Below are positions 40,422 through 48,571 of a DNA stretch of 64,000 nt, in pieces. Position 1 is the stretch's first letter; each line of letters opens with the position of its first letter. Both the position numbers and the translations under genes were made by a program. This stretch comes from Amorphoplanes friuliensis DSM 7358 (GTDB lineage Bacteria; Actinomycetota; Actinomycetes; Mycobacteriales; Micromonosporaceae): assembly GCF_000494755.1 (NCBI RefSeq), contig NC_022657.1:8834001-8898000 (forward strand), given 5' to 3'. The notes beneath the pieces were generated by a model that worked only from the letters and a program-made list of their open reading frames with translations, was not told the origin of the DNA and did not search any database.

Positions 40422-41198
40422 ATGGCCAAGCGCATCGAGGCGAGCAACGTCTCGTCCTACTACGGCTCGTTCAAGGCGATCGACGGCATCTCGATGACCG
40501 TCGAGCCCAAGACGATCACCGCCCTGATCGGCCCGTCCGGCTGCGGCAAGTCGACGTTCCTGCGGTCCATCAACCGCATGCACGAGGTCCTCCCGAACGC
40601 CCGCATCGAGGGCCGGCTGACCATCGACGACCAGAACATCTACGACGCCGACGTGGACGTCACCGCCGTGCGCCGCATGATCGGCATGGTCTTCCAGCGG
40701 CCCAACCCGTTCCCGACGATGTCGATCTACGAGAACGTCGTCGCCGGTCTCAAGCTCAACGGCGTCAAGAAGAAGTCCCTGCTCGACGAAGCCGCCGAGA
40801 AGTCCCTCAAGTCCGCGAACCTGTGGGACGAGGTCAAGGACCGCCTCGCCCGCCCGGGCGCCGGCCTCTCCGGCGGTCAGCAGCAGCGTCTCTGCATCGC
40901 CCGCACCATCGCGGTCCAGCCGCAGGTCGTGTTGATGGACGAGCCCTGCTCGGCCCTCGACCCGATCTCGACGCTGGCGATCGAGGACCTGATGTTCAAG
41001 CTGAAGGACCAGTTCACGATCATCATCGTCACGCACAACATGCAGCAGGCCGCGCGGGTCAGCGACAAGACCGGCTTCTTCTCGATCGACAAGACGGGCG
41101 ACCCCGGCCGCCTGATCGAGTACGACGACACGCAGAAGATCTTCAGCAACCCGACCGAGAAGAAGACCGAGGACTACATCACCGGCCGCTTCGGCTAG
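40422..41198 (+). CDS. pstB: Phosphate ABC transporter ATPase PstB
   Basis: 258 residues. Walker A GPSGCGKST, Q-loop MVFQRPNPFP, signature LSGGQQQRL, Walker B VVLMDEPCSALDP, H-loop THNMQQA: a complete nucleotide-binding subunit. Start at ATG with GAGAGG upstream; a GTG three codons earlier is possible. The stop overlaps that of the convergent Nudix gene in CTAG. No phoU follows; DUF47 at 45286 belongs to the PiT unit. Confidence 0.96.
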   Translation: MAKRIEASNVSSYYGSFKAIDGISMTVEPKTITALIGPSGCGKSTFLRSINRMHEVLPNARIEGRLTIDDQNIYDADVDVTAVRRMIGMVFQRPNPFPTMSIYENVVAGLKLNGVKKKSLLDEAAEKSLKSANLWDEVKDRLARPGAGLSGGQQQRLCIARTIAVQPQVVLMDEPCSALDPISTLAIEDLMFKLKDQFTIIIVTHNMQQAARVSDKTGFFSIDKTGDPGRLIEYDDTQKIFSNPTEKKTEDYITGRFG

Positions 41199-41980
41199 TA
41201 AATCAGCAGCACTCCGCCGCCGTCGTCGGTCAGCTCCACCCGGGGCATGACCACGGCGGCGGCGTCGCGTCCGGCCGAGGCCGCAACCACCCCTTCAATC
41301 CCCTCGTACGCATCAAGATCGTCCAGCATCACCCGCGTAGGTGGGAGCATGGCCAGGCCGTTGGCGTCCTCCGGGCTGATCCAGGTGGTCCGGTCCGCCT
41401 CGCCGGACACGTCACGGGCCGTCTGGGCCTCCGGCAGCAGAGCGACGAAGAACCACGTGTCGAAACGCCGGGGCTCGAACTCCGGTGTGACCCACCGGGC
41501 CCACGGGAACAGCAGATCGTCGCGCAGCAGCAGTTTCCGCCGGCTCAGCAGCTCGGTCATCGTCAGCTCACGCCGCTGAACCGCAACCCGGTCGGCTTCC
41601 CAGTCGGCGCCGCTGACATCACCGACCGTACGACCCGGGTCGTCCTCCGGCCCGGCGAGCAGAACACCGGCCTCCTCGAACAACTCGCGGGCAGCAGCAC
41701 CCACCACAGCCTTGGCCTCCACCTCGGGAACACCCAGGCGCTCCGGCCAGTCCCCCTTGATCGTCCGCGGGCGGTCGTCCGGGTCGACACCACCACCCGG
41801 GAACGCGTAGACGCCGCCGAAGACCATCGTGGTTGCGCGCCTGAGAACGTACACGTGGAATTTGGGTCTCTCGGGCCGCAGAAGCACAACGGTGGCCGCG
41901 GGCCGCGCGGGCGCCGGGACGCCGTCGAAGTCCCGGGCCCGCTGCAACATGGCCGCCGGCAGCGGCATCGTCTGGCTCAC
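41195..41980 (-). CDS. Nudix hydrolase
   Basis: 261 residues. YAFPGGGVDP and AAARELFEEAGVLL form a Nudix box (REUxEExGU) with a long insertion, as in NUDT19-type enzymes that cleave CoA or other nucleoside diphosphate derivatives. Substrate unknown. GTG start with GGGAGGA 8 bases upstream. Tail to tail with pstB (stops share CTAG), divergent from the oxidoreductase at 42028. Confidence 0.85.
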   Translation of the reverse strand: MSQTMPLPAAMLQRARDFDGVPAPARPAATVVLLRPERPKFHVYVLRRATTMVFGGVYAFPGGGVDPDDRPRTIKGDWPERLGVPEVEAKAVVGAAARELFEEAGVLLAGPEDDPGRTVGDVSGADWEADRVAVQRRELTMTELLSRRKLLLRDDLLFPWARWVTPEFEPRRFDTWFFVALLPEAQTARDVSGEADRTTWISPEDANGLAMLPPTRVMLDDLDAYEGIEGVVAASAGRDAAAVVMPRVELTDDGGGVLLIY

Positions 41981-42014
41981 CGCCCGATCCTCCCACCCGC
42001 CCCGACCGGGGCGA

Positions 42015-42020
42015 TACGGT
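42015..42020 (+). promoter_or_regulatory. -10 box, leaderless promoter (oxidoreductase)
   Basis: TACGGT, 7 bases before the ATG at 42028. Confidence 0.5.
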
Positions 42021-42027
42021 GGCGATC

Positions 42028-43005
42028 ATGACCGAGAAAGCTGTCCGCTGGGGCATCCTGGGCACCGGCGGCATCGCCGCCACGTTCGCCGCCGACCTCC
42101 CGCTCGTGCCCGGCGCCGAACTCGCCGCCGTCGGCTCCCGCACCCCCGAGTCCGCGGCCACCTTCGCGAACCGGCACGGCTTCGCCCGCTCCCACGGCTC
42201 CTGGGCCGAGCTGGCCGCAGACCCCGACGTCGACGTGATCTACGTGGCGACCCCGCACGCAGCCCACCTCGACGCGGCGATGACCTGCCTGGCCGGCGGC
42301 AAAGCCGTCCTCTGCGAAAAGCCGATGACCCTGGACGTGGCCGGGTCACAGCAGCTGATCGACGAAGCCCGCAACCGTGGCGTCTTCCTGATGGAAGCCA
42401 TGTGGATGCGCATGAACCCGGCCATCCGGCGCATCGTCGCCCTCGTCCGGGACGGCGCGATCGGCGAGATCACCAACATCCAGGCGGACTTCGGCCTGCA
42501 GGGCCCGTTCGCAGCCACCCACCGGCTCCGCGACCCCGCCCTCGGCGGCGGCGCCCTGCTCGACCTCGGCGTCTACCCCCTCAACCTGGCCCACCTGATC
42601 CTCGGAGCGCCGGCCACGACCCGCAGCTGGGCCCACCTCACCCCCGAAGGCGTCGACGACAACACCGGCATCCTTCTCGGCTGGGAATCAGGCGCAATCG
42701 CCTCCCTGACGTGCAGCCTGATCGGCGAAACCCGCAACGCGGCCTCGATCACGGGGACGCTCGGGCGCATCGACCTGCCTCAGGGCTTCTTCGTCCCGCG
42801 CTCGTTCGTCCTGCACCGGGCGGGGCGGGCGGCCGAGGAGATCACCGAGCCGTTCCCGGGGAGCGGCTACCAGTACGAGGCCGGAGAGGTGCAGCGCTGC
42901 CTTGCCGAGGGTCTGCTGGAAAGCCCGCTGATGCCGCACGCCACCACGCTGGAAATCATGGGGCTGATGGACAGCATCCGCGCCGAGATCGGCGTCACCT
43001 ACTGA
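42028..43005 (+). CDS. Gfo/Idh/MocA family oxidoreductase
   Basis: 325 residues. N-terminal Rossmann fold with WGILGTGGIAATFAADL for NAD(P), the hallmark CEKPM at about residue 96, then an alpha/beta domain with GGGALLDLGVYPLNLA, whose His is replaced by Tyr/Asn. Family members oxidise or epimerise sugars and inositols; trans-dihydrodiol-type dehydrogenases are also similar. Substrate unknown. ATG chosen by -10 spacing (GTG three codons earlier is possible). A 1.27-kb repeat-filled gap follows. Confidence 0.85.
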   Translation: MTEKAVRWGILGTGGIAATFAADLPLVPGAELAAVGSRTPESAATFANRHGFARSHGSWAELAADPDVDVIYVATPHAAHLDAAMTCLAGGKAVLCEKPMTLDVAGSQQLIDEARNRGVFLMEAMWMRMNPAIRRIVALVRDGAIGEITNIQADFGLQGPFAATHRLRDPALGGGALLDLGVYPLNLAHLILGAPATTRSWAHLTPEGVDDNTGILLGWESGAIASLTCSLIGETRNAASITGTLGRIDLPQGFFVPRSFVLHRAGRAAEEITEPFPGSGYQYEAGEVQRCLAEGLLESPLMPHATTLEIMGLMDSIRAEIGVTY

Positions 43006-43155
43006 CTCCTGCCGGAGCGCCCACGGCTTGATCACGGGGATCCGGGTCGGTGCGGGGTTGGTTCCGGTCCGGAGCACAGGAACTCGGCACGGTGCAGAGG
43101 TGGCAGGGCGTGGGCTACCGGCCGGAATCGAGAAGCACTGACTGGTCGGCGCGTC

Positions 43156-43570
43156 GGCCGAACTTCGGCGAAGTTGGGCCTACAAGCGCCCCCAATGGCC
43201 CAACTTCAACGAAGTCGGCCCTACAAGCGCTCCAATGGCCCAACTTCAACGAAGTCGGGCCTACGAGCGCCCTCAAAGGCCCAACTTCAATGAAGTCGGC
43301 CCAATCCTCTCCCCTACAAGCCCGACTTCAACGAAGTCGGGCTTACAAGCGTCCCCAAAGGCCCGACTTCAACGAAGTCGGGCCTACCCGCTCCCCCACA
43401 AGCCCAACTTCAACGAAGTTGGGCCTAAGCGCCCTCAAAGGCCCAACTTCAACGAAGTCGGGCCTACCCGCCACCCACAAGCCCAACTTCAACGAAGTTG
43501 GGCCTAAGCGCTCTCAAAGGCCCAACTTCGTTGAAGTCGGGCCTACCAGCGCCTTTATAGGCCCGACTTC
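43156..43570. repeat. Palindrome array A: ten full units and one half unit
   Basis: Units of 25 bases, period about 40-41: an 11-base arm GGCCC(A/G)ACTTC, a loop usually AAC, and the complement GAAGT(T/C)GGGCC. Units start near 43156, 43197, 43237, 43278, 43319, 43360, 43401, 43440, 43480 and 43519; a half unit begins at 43560. Spacers of about 15 bases are also related and alternate between TAAGCGCYCTCAAA and TACCMGC types. Unit 10 has loop GTT, the complement of AAC, so it is inverted. 43006-43155 shows nothing recognisable. Confidence 0.9.
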
Positions 43571-43680
43571 ACCAACCTTGAGTTGATCTTGTCGCCCGAC
43601 CGAGTGATCCGGGGCCTGTGACCCCGATCGACAGCGCCGGCACTGGCCCATCCGGTCCAGGTTCGGAAAGCGCCGACCCG
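43571..43680 (+). repeat. Tail module of array A
   Basis: After the half unit comes ACCAACCTTGAGTTGATCTTG in two parts, then ACCGAGTGATCC and CACTGGCCCATCCGGTCCAG, GGAAAGCGCCGACCC. The same order recurs at 44096-44200 after array B. 43681-43803 holds a further partial echo (CTCGGAAAGCACGGACC) and no gene. Confidence 0.75.
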
Positions 43681-43803
43681 GCAGGGTTTGCCGCCACCGG
43701 GTCAACCCCAAGTCGGGTCCGACTCGGAAAGCACGGACCTGGAGCAAGGGGTTCGGTCCTGATTTCGGTCCGGATCCAAAGCAGAGCAACGCGTTGGCGC
43801 GTA

Positions 43804-44095
43804 GGCCCGATTTCAAGGAAGTCGGGCCTACCAGCACCCCCACAAGCCCAACTTCCACGAAGTCGGGCCTAAGCGCTCTCAAAGGCCCAACTTCAACGAA
43901 GACGGGCCTACCAGCACCCTCACAGGCCCAACTTCCACGAAGTCGGGCCTAAGCGCTCTCAAAGGCCCAACTTCAACGAAGACGGGCCTACCAGCACCCT
44001 CACAGGCCCAACTTCAACGAAGTCGGGCCTACCGGCACCTCCCAGACCCAACTTCCACGAAGTCGGGCCTATCAGCACCGTTTTAGGCCCGACTT
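43804..44095. repeat. Palindrome array B: seven full units and one half unit
   Basis: Same unit as array A, starting near 43804, 43845, 43884, 43925, 43964, 44005 and 44045, half unit at 44086. Loops are AAG, CAC or AAC. An 80-base dimer (units at 43884 and 43925 with spacers) is repeated almost exactly at 43964 and 44005, showing recent tandem growth. Most left arms have A where the right arm has C, leaving one mismatch per stem. Confidence 0.9.
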
Positions 44096-44200
44096 CAGCA
44101 ACCTTGCGTTGATCTTGCTGCGTGACCGAGCGATCCAGCACCCCAACCGACCACCGCCAGCAGTGGCCCACCCGGTCCAGGCGCGGAAAGCACCGACCCA
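44096..44200 (+). repeat. Tail module of array B
   Basis: CAGCAACCTTGCGTTGATCT, GACCGAGCGATCC, CAGTGGCCCACCCGGTCCAG and GGAAAGCACCGACCC match the tail of array A. 44201-44274, up to the PiT stop, holds nothing recognised. Confidence 0.75.
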
Positions 44201-44274
44201 CCAGCATGTGGACCACCGCCAGGCCACGCACGGACCGCGGCAAAGAAGCACTCTGCTCTCGATGGTGCCCGGGA

Positions 44275-45282
44275 TCAGCCGAAGATCGGACGGACCGCGA
44301 AGTAGACGATGCAGGCGATCAGCGCCGCGGCCGGGAACGTCGTGATCCAGGCGATGACGATATTGCCGGCGACGTTCCAGCGAACTGCACTCAGACGCTT
44401 GGTCGCACCCACGCCCATGATCGCGGAGGTGATCGTGTGGGTGGTGGAGATCGGCGCGTGGAGCACCAGCGCGTTGAAGAACAGAACCGAGCTGGCCACC
44501 ATCTCAGCGGCAAAACCTTCGGCCGGCCCCAGGTCGATGATTTTGCGGCCCAGCGTGCGGATGATGCGCCAGCCGCCGGCGTAGGTGCCGGCTGCGAGGA
44601 CAGCCGCTGAGGTCCAGAAGACCCACCACGGGATGTCGGTGGCGCTGTCCTGGAAGCCGCCGGTGTAGAGCGCCAGGACGATGATGCCCATGGTTTTCGC
44701 GGCGTCCTGCATGCCGTGGCCCACCGACATGAAGGCGGCGGAGATGGTCTGGGCGATGCGGAAGCCGCGGTTCAGCTTGCCGGGCTGGCCGCGGCGGAAG
44801 GCCCACATGATGCCGACCATGACCGCGAAGCCGAGGAGGAAGCCGACGAACGGCGAGGCCACCATCGGGATGAGGACCTTCACGAGGATGGTGTCCCACT
44901 CGACGGTGCCGTGGGTGGCGAAGAGGGTCGCTCCGACCAGGCCGCCGAAGAGGGCGTGTGAGGAGGAGGACGGGAGGCCGAAGTACCAGGTGATGAGGTT
45001 CCAGGCGATGGCGCCGACAACGCCGGCGAAGACGACGCCGAGGCTGGGGATGCCGACGGGGAGTTTGACCAGGCCGTCGCCGACGGTTTTGGCTACTTCC
45101 GCGCCGAAGTGGGCGCCGACGAAGTTGCCGACCGCGGCCATCGCCAGTGCGACGCGGGGGGTCAGGGCGCGGGTGCTGACGCTGGTGGCGATCGCGTTGG
45201 CCGCGTCGTGGAAGCCGTTGGTGTAGTCGAAGGCCATCGCGGCGAGGATGACCGCGAGGACCGCTATGAGCTCGGGGGACAA
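44275..45282 (-). CDS. pit: PiT-family phosphate transporter
   Basis: 335 residues, about ten membrane segments, with the duplicated PiT signatures: FDYTNGFHDAANAIATSVST near the N terminus and FMSVGHGMQDAAKTMGII in the middle. Takes up phosphate, usually as a metal-phosphate complex, with protons. The start is TTG with GGAG about 10 bases upstream, 3 bases after the DUF47 stop. A low-affinity partner to pstSCAB. Confidence 0.93.
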   Translation of the reverse strand: MSPELIAVLAVILAAMAFDYTNGFHDAANAIATSVSTRALTPRVALAMAAVGNFVGAHFGAEVAKTVGDGLVKLPVGIPSLGVVFAGVVGAIAWNLITWYFGLPSSSSHALFGGLVGATLFATHGTVEWDTILVKVLIPMVASPFVGFLLGFAVMVGIMWAFRRGQPGKLNRGFRIAQTISAAFMSVGHGMQDAAKTMGIIVLALYTGGFQDSATDIPWWVFWTSAAVLAAGTYAGGWRIIRTLGRKIIDLGPAEGFAAEMVASSVLFFNALVLHAPISTTHTITSAIMGVGATKRLSAVRWNVAGNIVIAWITTFPAAALIACIVYFAVRPIFG

Positions 45283-45285
45283 GGC

Positions 45286-45912
45286 CTAGGACTCCTTGAC
45301 CGTGATGGTCTCGACGGTGTTCGCCACGTGCTCGAACGCGTCGCAGGCCGCCTCGAGCTCGTCGGCGACCTCCTTCATCTTGAGGACGGTGAGTGCGTCG
45401 TACTCGCCGGAGAAGAGGCGGACCAGCAGCATGCGGTAGGCGCGGTCGCCGTCGTTCTCCAGGCGGTTGATCTCGATCCAGTACTCCTCGAGATTTTTCA
45501 TCGTCTTGAGCCGCGGCATCGCGTCTGCGGTGATCTTGGCTTGCTGGTCGAGGACGTTCACCAGCTCGTGCATCTCGCGCGGCAGTGACGGCAGCTCGGT
45601 CAGGCCGTACAGGTAAAGGAGGTTGCCGACCGCCTCCAGGTGGTCCATGACGTCGTCGAGCTGCGACCCCAGCGAGTAGATGTCCTCGCGGTCGAACGGC
45701 GTGATGAACGTGGAGTTGATCTTCTTGTAGAGCGTGTGTGTGATCTCGTCGCTGTCGTGCTCGACGTCCGTGAGCCGGTCGCTGACCGACTGCACGTCCA
45801 CACCGGGCAGGGCGAGCTCGTTCAGCAGCTCGGTACCCCGTACGAGGTTCTGGGCGGCCCGGGTGAACAACTCGTAGAAGGCGCCCTCGGTGGGGCGGAA
45901 GGAGAACTTCAC
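45286..45912 (-). CDS. DUF47 PhoU-like Pit accessory protein
   Basis: 208 residues, all helical, PhoU-like (DUF47/PF01865). Acidic metal-site motifs: VEHDSDEITHTLY and ENDGDRAYRMLL. In other bacteria it is encoded with PiT and needed for, or modulates, its transport. GTG start, with GAGG upstream. TAGCAT (45952-45957) is a possible -10 and a PHO-like repeat lies farther up. Confidence 0.9.
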   Translation of the reverse strand: MKFSFRPTEGAFYELFTRAAQNLVRGTELLNELALPGVDVQSVSDRLTDVEHDSDEITHTLYKKINSTFITPFDREDIYSLGSQLDDVMDHLEAVGNLLYLYGLTELPSLPREMHELVNVLDQQAKITADAMPRLKTMKNLEEYWIEINRLENDGDRAYRMLLVRLFSGEYDALTVLKMKEVADELEAACDAFEHVANTVETITVKES

Positions 45913-46016
45913 GGCGCGAACCTCGATCGAGGAGTGGACGAGACGGAGGGAATGCTAGGTAACGCCTCCCCGGTTGCCGAGCCCGCCTACCCCTGCTCAG
46001 CAGCAGTTCAGGGCGC

Positions 46017-46038
46017 GTTCACTTCCTGTTAACCTTCG
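46017..46038 (+). promoter_or_regulatory. PHO-box-like direct repeat upstream of the DUF47-pit operon
   Basis: GTTCACTTCCT followed by GTTAACCTTCG: two 11-base units resembling PhoP sites, on the strand opposite to the operon and about 105 bases before its start. Confidence 0.4.
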
Positions 46039-46059
46039 ACGCCCGCTAATGCGGATCTT

Positions 46060-47031
46060 TCAGACAGTCTGGGCGATGTCCGGTCGTGGATTGGTGGCTC
46101 GCGGCGTCGGAGTGACCCGGCGACCGGGCGTCGCCACGGACGGCGTGCGGGGTTCCGCCTGGCGGCCGACCGGGTGCCGGCGCAGATGCCGGGCGAGGCC
46201 CACCTGGTCGAAGTCGGCGATGACGTCGACGCCCGCCGCGCCGAGCTCGGTCCAGATCGCCCGCCGGGCCCGCCGGGAGCCCTCGGGCAGCCCGGAGATG
46301 CGGATGGTCCGGCCGTCCTCGTGCGCGGAGCGGACCAGCGCGTGCAACAGGTGCCGTTCCTCGGCGGAGATCGGTTCGCGCCCGTCCCAGCCGAAGCGGC
46401 GCCCCCACGGCTCACTGATCATCGGGACCAGGGCGGGCGGGGCGGAGGCGGTGCCGATGTCGTCGAACGAGCCGTCGGCGAACGCGTACCGGCGGCGCTG
46501 GTCGGCCAGGAGGTCCCGGACGTCGACGATGCCGGTGATCGACACGGTGACCGCACCCGGGTCGAGCTGACCGTCGGCGCAGCGGCTCAGCAGCGGGGCG
46601 TGGTCACGCAACTGCTGGTCGAGCATCCTGTACGCCCGCAGCAGCAGATCGGCGTCCCGCGTCGGCCCGGTGAACTCCACGACGAGCCGGAACGGCACCC
46701 GCTGGTCGCGGCAGAGCCGGCCACCCCGCGCGTGGGCCCGGGCGAAGAGCGGTGACAGCACGAGCCGGCGCAGCGTACGCCCGGGCTGCGGGTTCCCGGG
46801 CCCGAGGTACAACTCGCCGTGCGGCCCCGGCCGGACCGGCACGGTGATGCCGGCCAGCCCACGCCGCAGGACGCCGGGCAGTGGGTCGGCGATCTGCGGT
46901 CCGACGAGCGCGTGCCCGGCGGGCAGGTACGCCCGGGGACGCCGCGCAACCGCGAAGCCGAGGGTTGCCGCACCGGCCACCCCGGCGACCCCGGCCAGAC
47001 CGCCCAGGAGGGCCGCCACGTTGGTTGTCAT
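46060..47031 (-). CDS. PI-PLC/GDPD-like family protein, possibly degenerate
   Basis: 323 residues. An N-terminal hydrophobic segment (VAALLGGLAGVAGVAGAATL) and a body that follows the layout of bacterial phosphatidylinositol-phospholipase-C-like proteins: HGELYLGPGNPQPGRTLRRL, VSITGIVDVRDLL, PMISEPWGRRFGWDG and IRISGLPEG then GVDVIADFDQVGLARHL. The catalytic His/Glu pair expected near the start is not obvious, so activity is uncertain. ATG after GGCAGGCG. Possibly membrane-anchored. Confidence 0.55.
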   Translation of the reverse strand: MTTNVAALLGGLAGVAGVAGAATLGFAVARRPRAYLPAGHALVGPQIADPLPGVLRRGLAGITVPVRPGPHGELYLGPGNPQPGRTLRRLVLSPLFARAHARGGRLCRDQRVPFRLVVEFTGPTRDADLLLRAYRMLDQQLRDHAPLLSRCADGQLDPGAVTVSITGIVDVRDLLADQRRRYAFADGSFDDIGTASAPPALVPMISEPWGRRFGWDGREPISAEERHLLHALVRSAHEDGRTIRISGLPEGSRRARRAIWTELGAAGVDVIADFDQVGLARHLRRHPVGRQAEPRTPSVATPGRRVTPTPRATNPRPDIAQTV

Positions 47032-47093
47032 CGCCTGCCCCCGCTCCCGAGAACGCGAAATAGGACTAAATGCGCTTATTGCGCTCACCACTG

Positions 47094-47116
47094 TGTCACA
47101 TGTGACACCTGTGACA
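47094..47116. promoter_or_regulatory. TGTCACA palindrome upstream of the ECF41 sigma gene
   Basis: TGTCACATGTGACA (47094-47107) is a perfect 14-base palindrome, and TGTGACA recurs at 47110-47116. TGTCACA is the -35 element reported for ECF41 promoters, but no CGTC -10 stands at the usual distance. Confidence 0.5.
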
Positions 47117-47141
47117 GGGCAATCTCGCGCAGAATTCCCCC

Positions 47142-48026
47142 ATGCCGTCGGACCCTTTCGAAGCTGAACGCCCGCACCTGCTGGCCGTCGCGTACCGGAT
47201 GCTCGGCAGCCGCGCCGAGGCCGAGGACGTCGTCCAGGAGGCGTGGCTGCGCTTCAACCGGGCGCAGGCCGGCGGGGAGATCCACGACCTGCGCGGCTGG
47301 CTGACCACCGTGACCGGACGCCTCTGCCTGGACGTGCTCAAGTCGGCGCGGGTGCGGCGGGAGGCGTACCCGGGTCAGTGGCTCCCGGAGCCGGTCGTGT
47401 CTTTCCTCGACGACCCGGCCGAGAAGGTGACGCAGCGGATGGACGTCAGCCTGGCTCTGCTCGTCGTGCTGGAGAAGCTGACGCCGGAGCAGCGGGTGGC
47501 GGTCGTGCTGCACGACGCGTTCGCGGTGCCGTTCGACGAGGTCGCGGCGGTGCTCAACACCAGCGTCAGCGCCGCCCGCCAGCACGCGTCCCGGGGTCGC
47601 CGGGCCGTCTCCGAGGGCGAGGCGCGACACACCGCGGACCTCGCCGAGCAGCGCAAGGTCTTGGACGCGTTCCTCGCGGCGGCCACCTCCGGCGACCTGA
47701 ACGCCCTCGCGGCCGTCCTCGCACCCGAGGTCGTCTCGATCGCCGACGGTGGTGGTGCCGTCAACGCCGGCCGCAACGCGATCTTCGGCCTCGACAAGGT
47801 GGTCCGCCTCTACGCCGCCCTCTTCAGCCGACGCAGCCGCGACCTGGAGAGTGCGACGACCGACGCGGTGCTGGTCAACGGCGACGCCGGCGTCCTCTTC
47901 CGCGGCCGCTACCGGGACGGAAGCCCGTTGCTCTCCGTGCTGTCCGTCGCTGTCGCGGACGGCCGGATCACGGCCCTCTACAACCAGCTCAACCCGGCCA
48001 AGCTCGGGTCACTCAACGACGGTTGA
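47142..48026 (+). CDS. ECF41-type RNA polymerase sigma factor (SigJ-like)
   Basis: 294 residues. Sigma region 2 (AVAYRMLGSRAEAEDVVQEA) and region 4 (LTPEQRVAVVLHDAFAVPFD), followed by a SnoaL-like domain that is the ECF41 hallmark. The WLPEP linker motif and the C-terminal NPAKL motif are both present; this domain regulates activity in place of an anti-sigma factor. The partner oxidoreductase gene common in ECF41 loci is absent. The last 18 bases overlap the convergent DUF402 gene. Confidence 0.92.
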   Translation: MPSDPFEAERPHLLAVAYRMLGSRAEAEDVVQEAWLRFNRAQAGGEIHDLRGWLTTVTGRLCLDVLKSARVRREAYPGQWLPEPVVSFLDDPAEKVTQRMDVSLALLVVLEKLTPEQRVAVVLHDAFAVPFDEVAAVLNTSVSAARQHASRGRRAVSEGEARHTADLAEQRKVLDAFLAAATSGDLNALAAVLAPEVVSIADGGGAVNAGRNAIFGLDKVVRLYAALFSRRSRDLESATTDAVLVNGDAGVLFRGRYRDGSPLLSVLSVAVADGRITALYNQLNPAKLGSLNDG

Positions 48027-48515
48027 GAGCCATTTCCGGTACGCGGAAGCAAACGGTTCCGACCCGTCACCCAGCGCCACGAAGAGGCGCCGGGCGGCGG
48101 CGTGCGCCTCGGTGACCATCTCGGCGGTGTACCCGAAGGCGACGCGGTGTTCCTCGAACTCGTCCTCGTCCCGCAGCTCGATCAGCCCGGTGTCGCGGCG
48201 GCGCGACACGTCGAGGTCGAGGTCGATGATGTGGACCGTGTCACCCTCCCAGCGCGCCGGGGTGGTGATGTCGCAGTAGACCTCGCTGGTGCGCGGCGGC
48301 GGGTTGAACATGCCGGTCCACCACGCGTGGTGCGGGATCAGCAGGACGAACGGGATCTGCTCCACGGACGGCTGACCGTGGTAGACGGAGGCCGTGCCGC
48401 GTGTCACACCGACCCAGATTCCCAGGTCGTCCTCGGCGAGCCGCCGGGCCGGATAGTCGCGGTGAGCCGTGCCGTCGTACTTGGTGTAGACGACCCGGAC
48501 CATCTCGCTCGGCAT
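48009..48515 (-). CDS. DUF402 family protein
   Basis: 168 residues. DUF402 barrel: VVYTKYDGTAHRDYPARRL, EDDLGIWVGV, PHHAWWTGMF, EVYCDITTPARWEGDTV and IIDLDLDVSRR. Relatives include FomD and nucleoside tri/diphosphatases that use the DxDxD-like acidic cluster seen here. Its own substrate is unknown. The 3' end overlaps the sigma factor gene by 18 bases. Confidence 0.85.
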   Translation of the reverse strand: MPSEMVRVVYTKYDGTAHRDYPARRLAEDDLGIWVGVTRGTASVYHGQPSVEQIPFVLLIPHHAWWTGMFNPPPRTSEVYCDITTPARWEGDTVHIIDLDLDVSRRRDTGLIELRDEDEFEEHRVAFGYTAEMVTEAHAAARRLFVALGDGSEPFASAYRKWLSTVVE

Positions 48516-48558
48516 GACAAGACCCTAACGGTGACATGGTTTCGTCGGTGGTGGCGGG

Positions 48559-48564
48559 TACGGT
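48559..48564 (+). promoter_or_regulatory. -10 box, leaderless promoter (DinG-type helicase)
   Basis: TACGGT, 7 bases before the GTG at 48572. Confidence 0.45.
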
Positions 48565-48571
48565 CTCCGAC

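Noticed and set aside
43050..43586. Open frame of 178 codons with RPNFNEVGPT-type repeats
   Set aside because: It is the translation of the palindrome array; other frames and the opposite strand are open too, and there is no start signal.
43156..44096. CRISPR-like repeat/spacer array
   Set aside because: The spacers are only about 15 bp and are themselves related and repeated; units are palindromic with variable loops; no cas genes are near.
43583..44118. TTGATCTTG shared by array tails and the sequence after the dispersed element
   Set aside because: The match is only 9-10 bases; suggestive but not enough to link the two element families.
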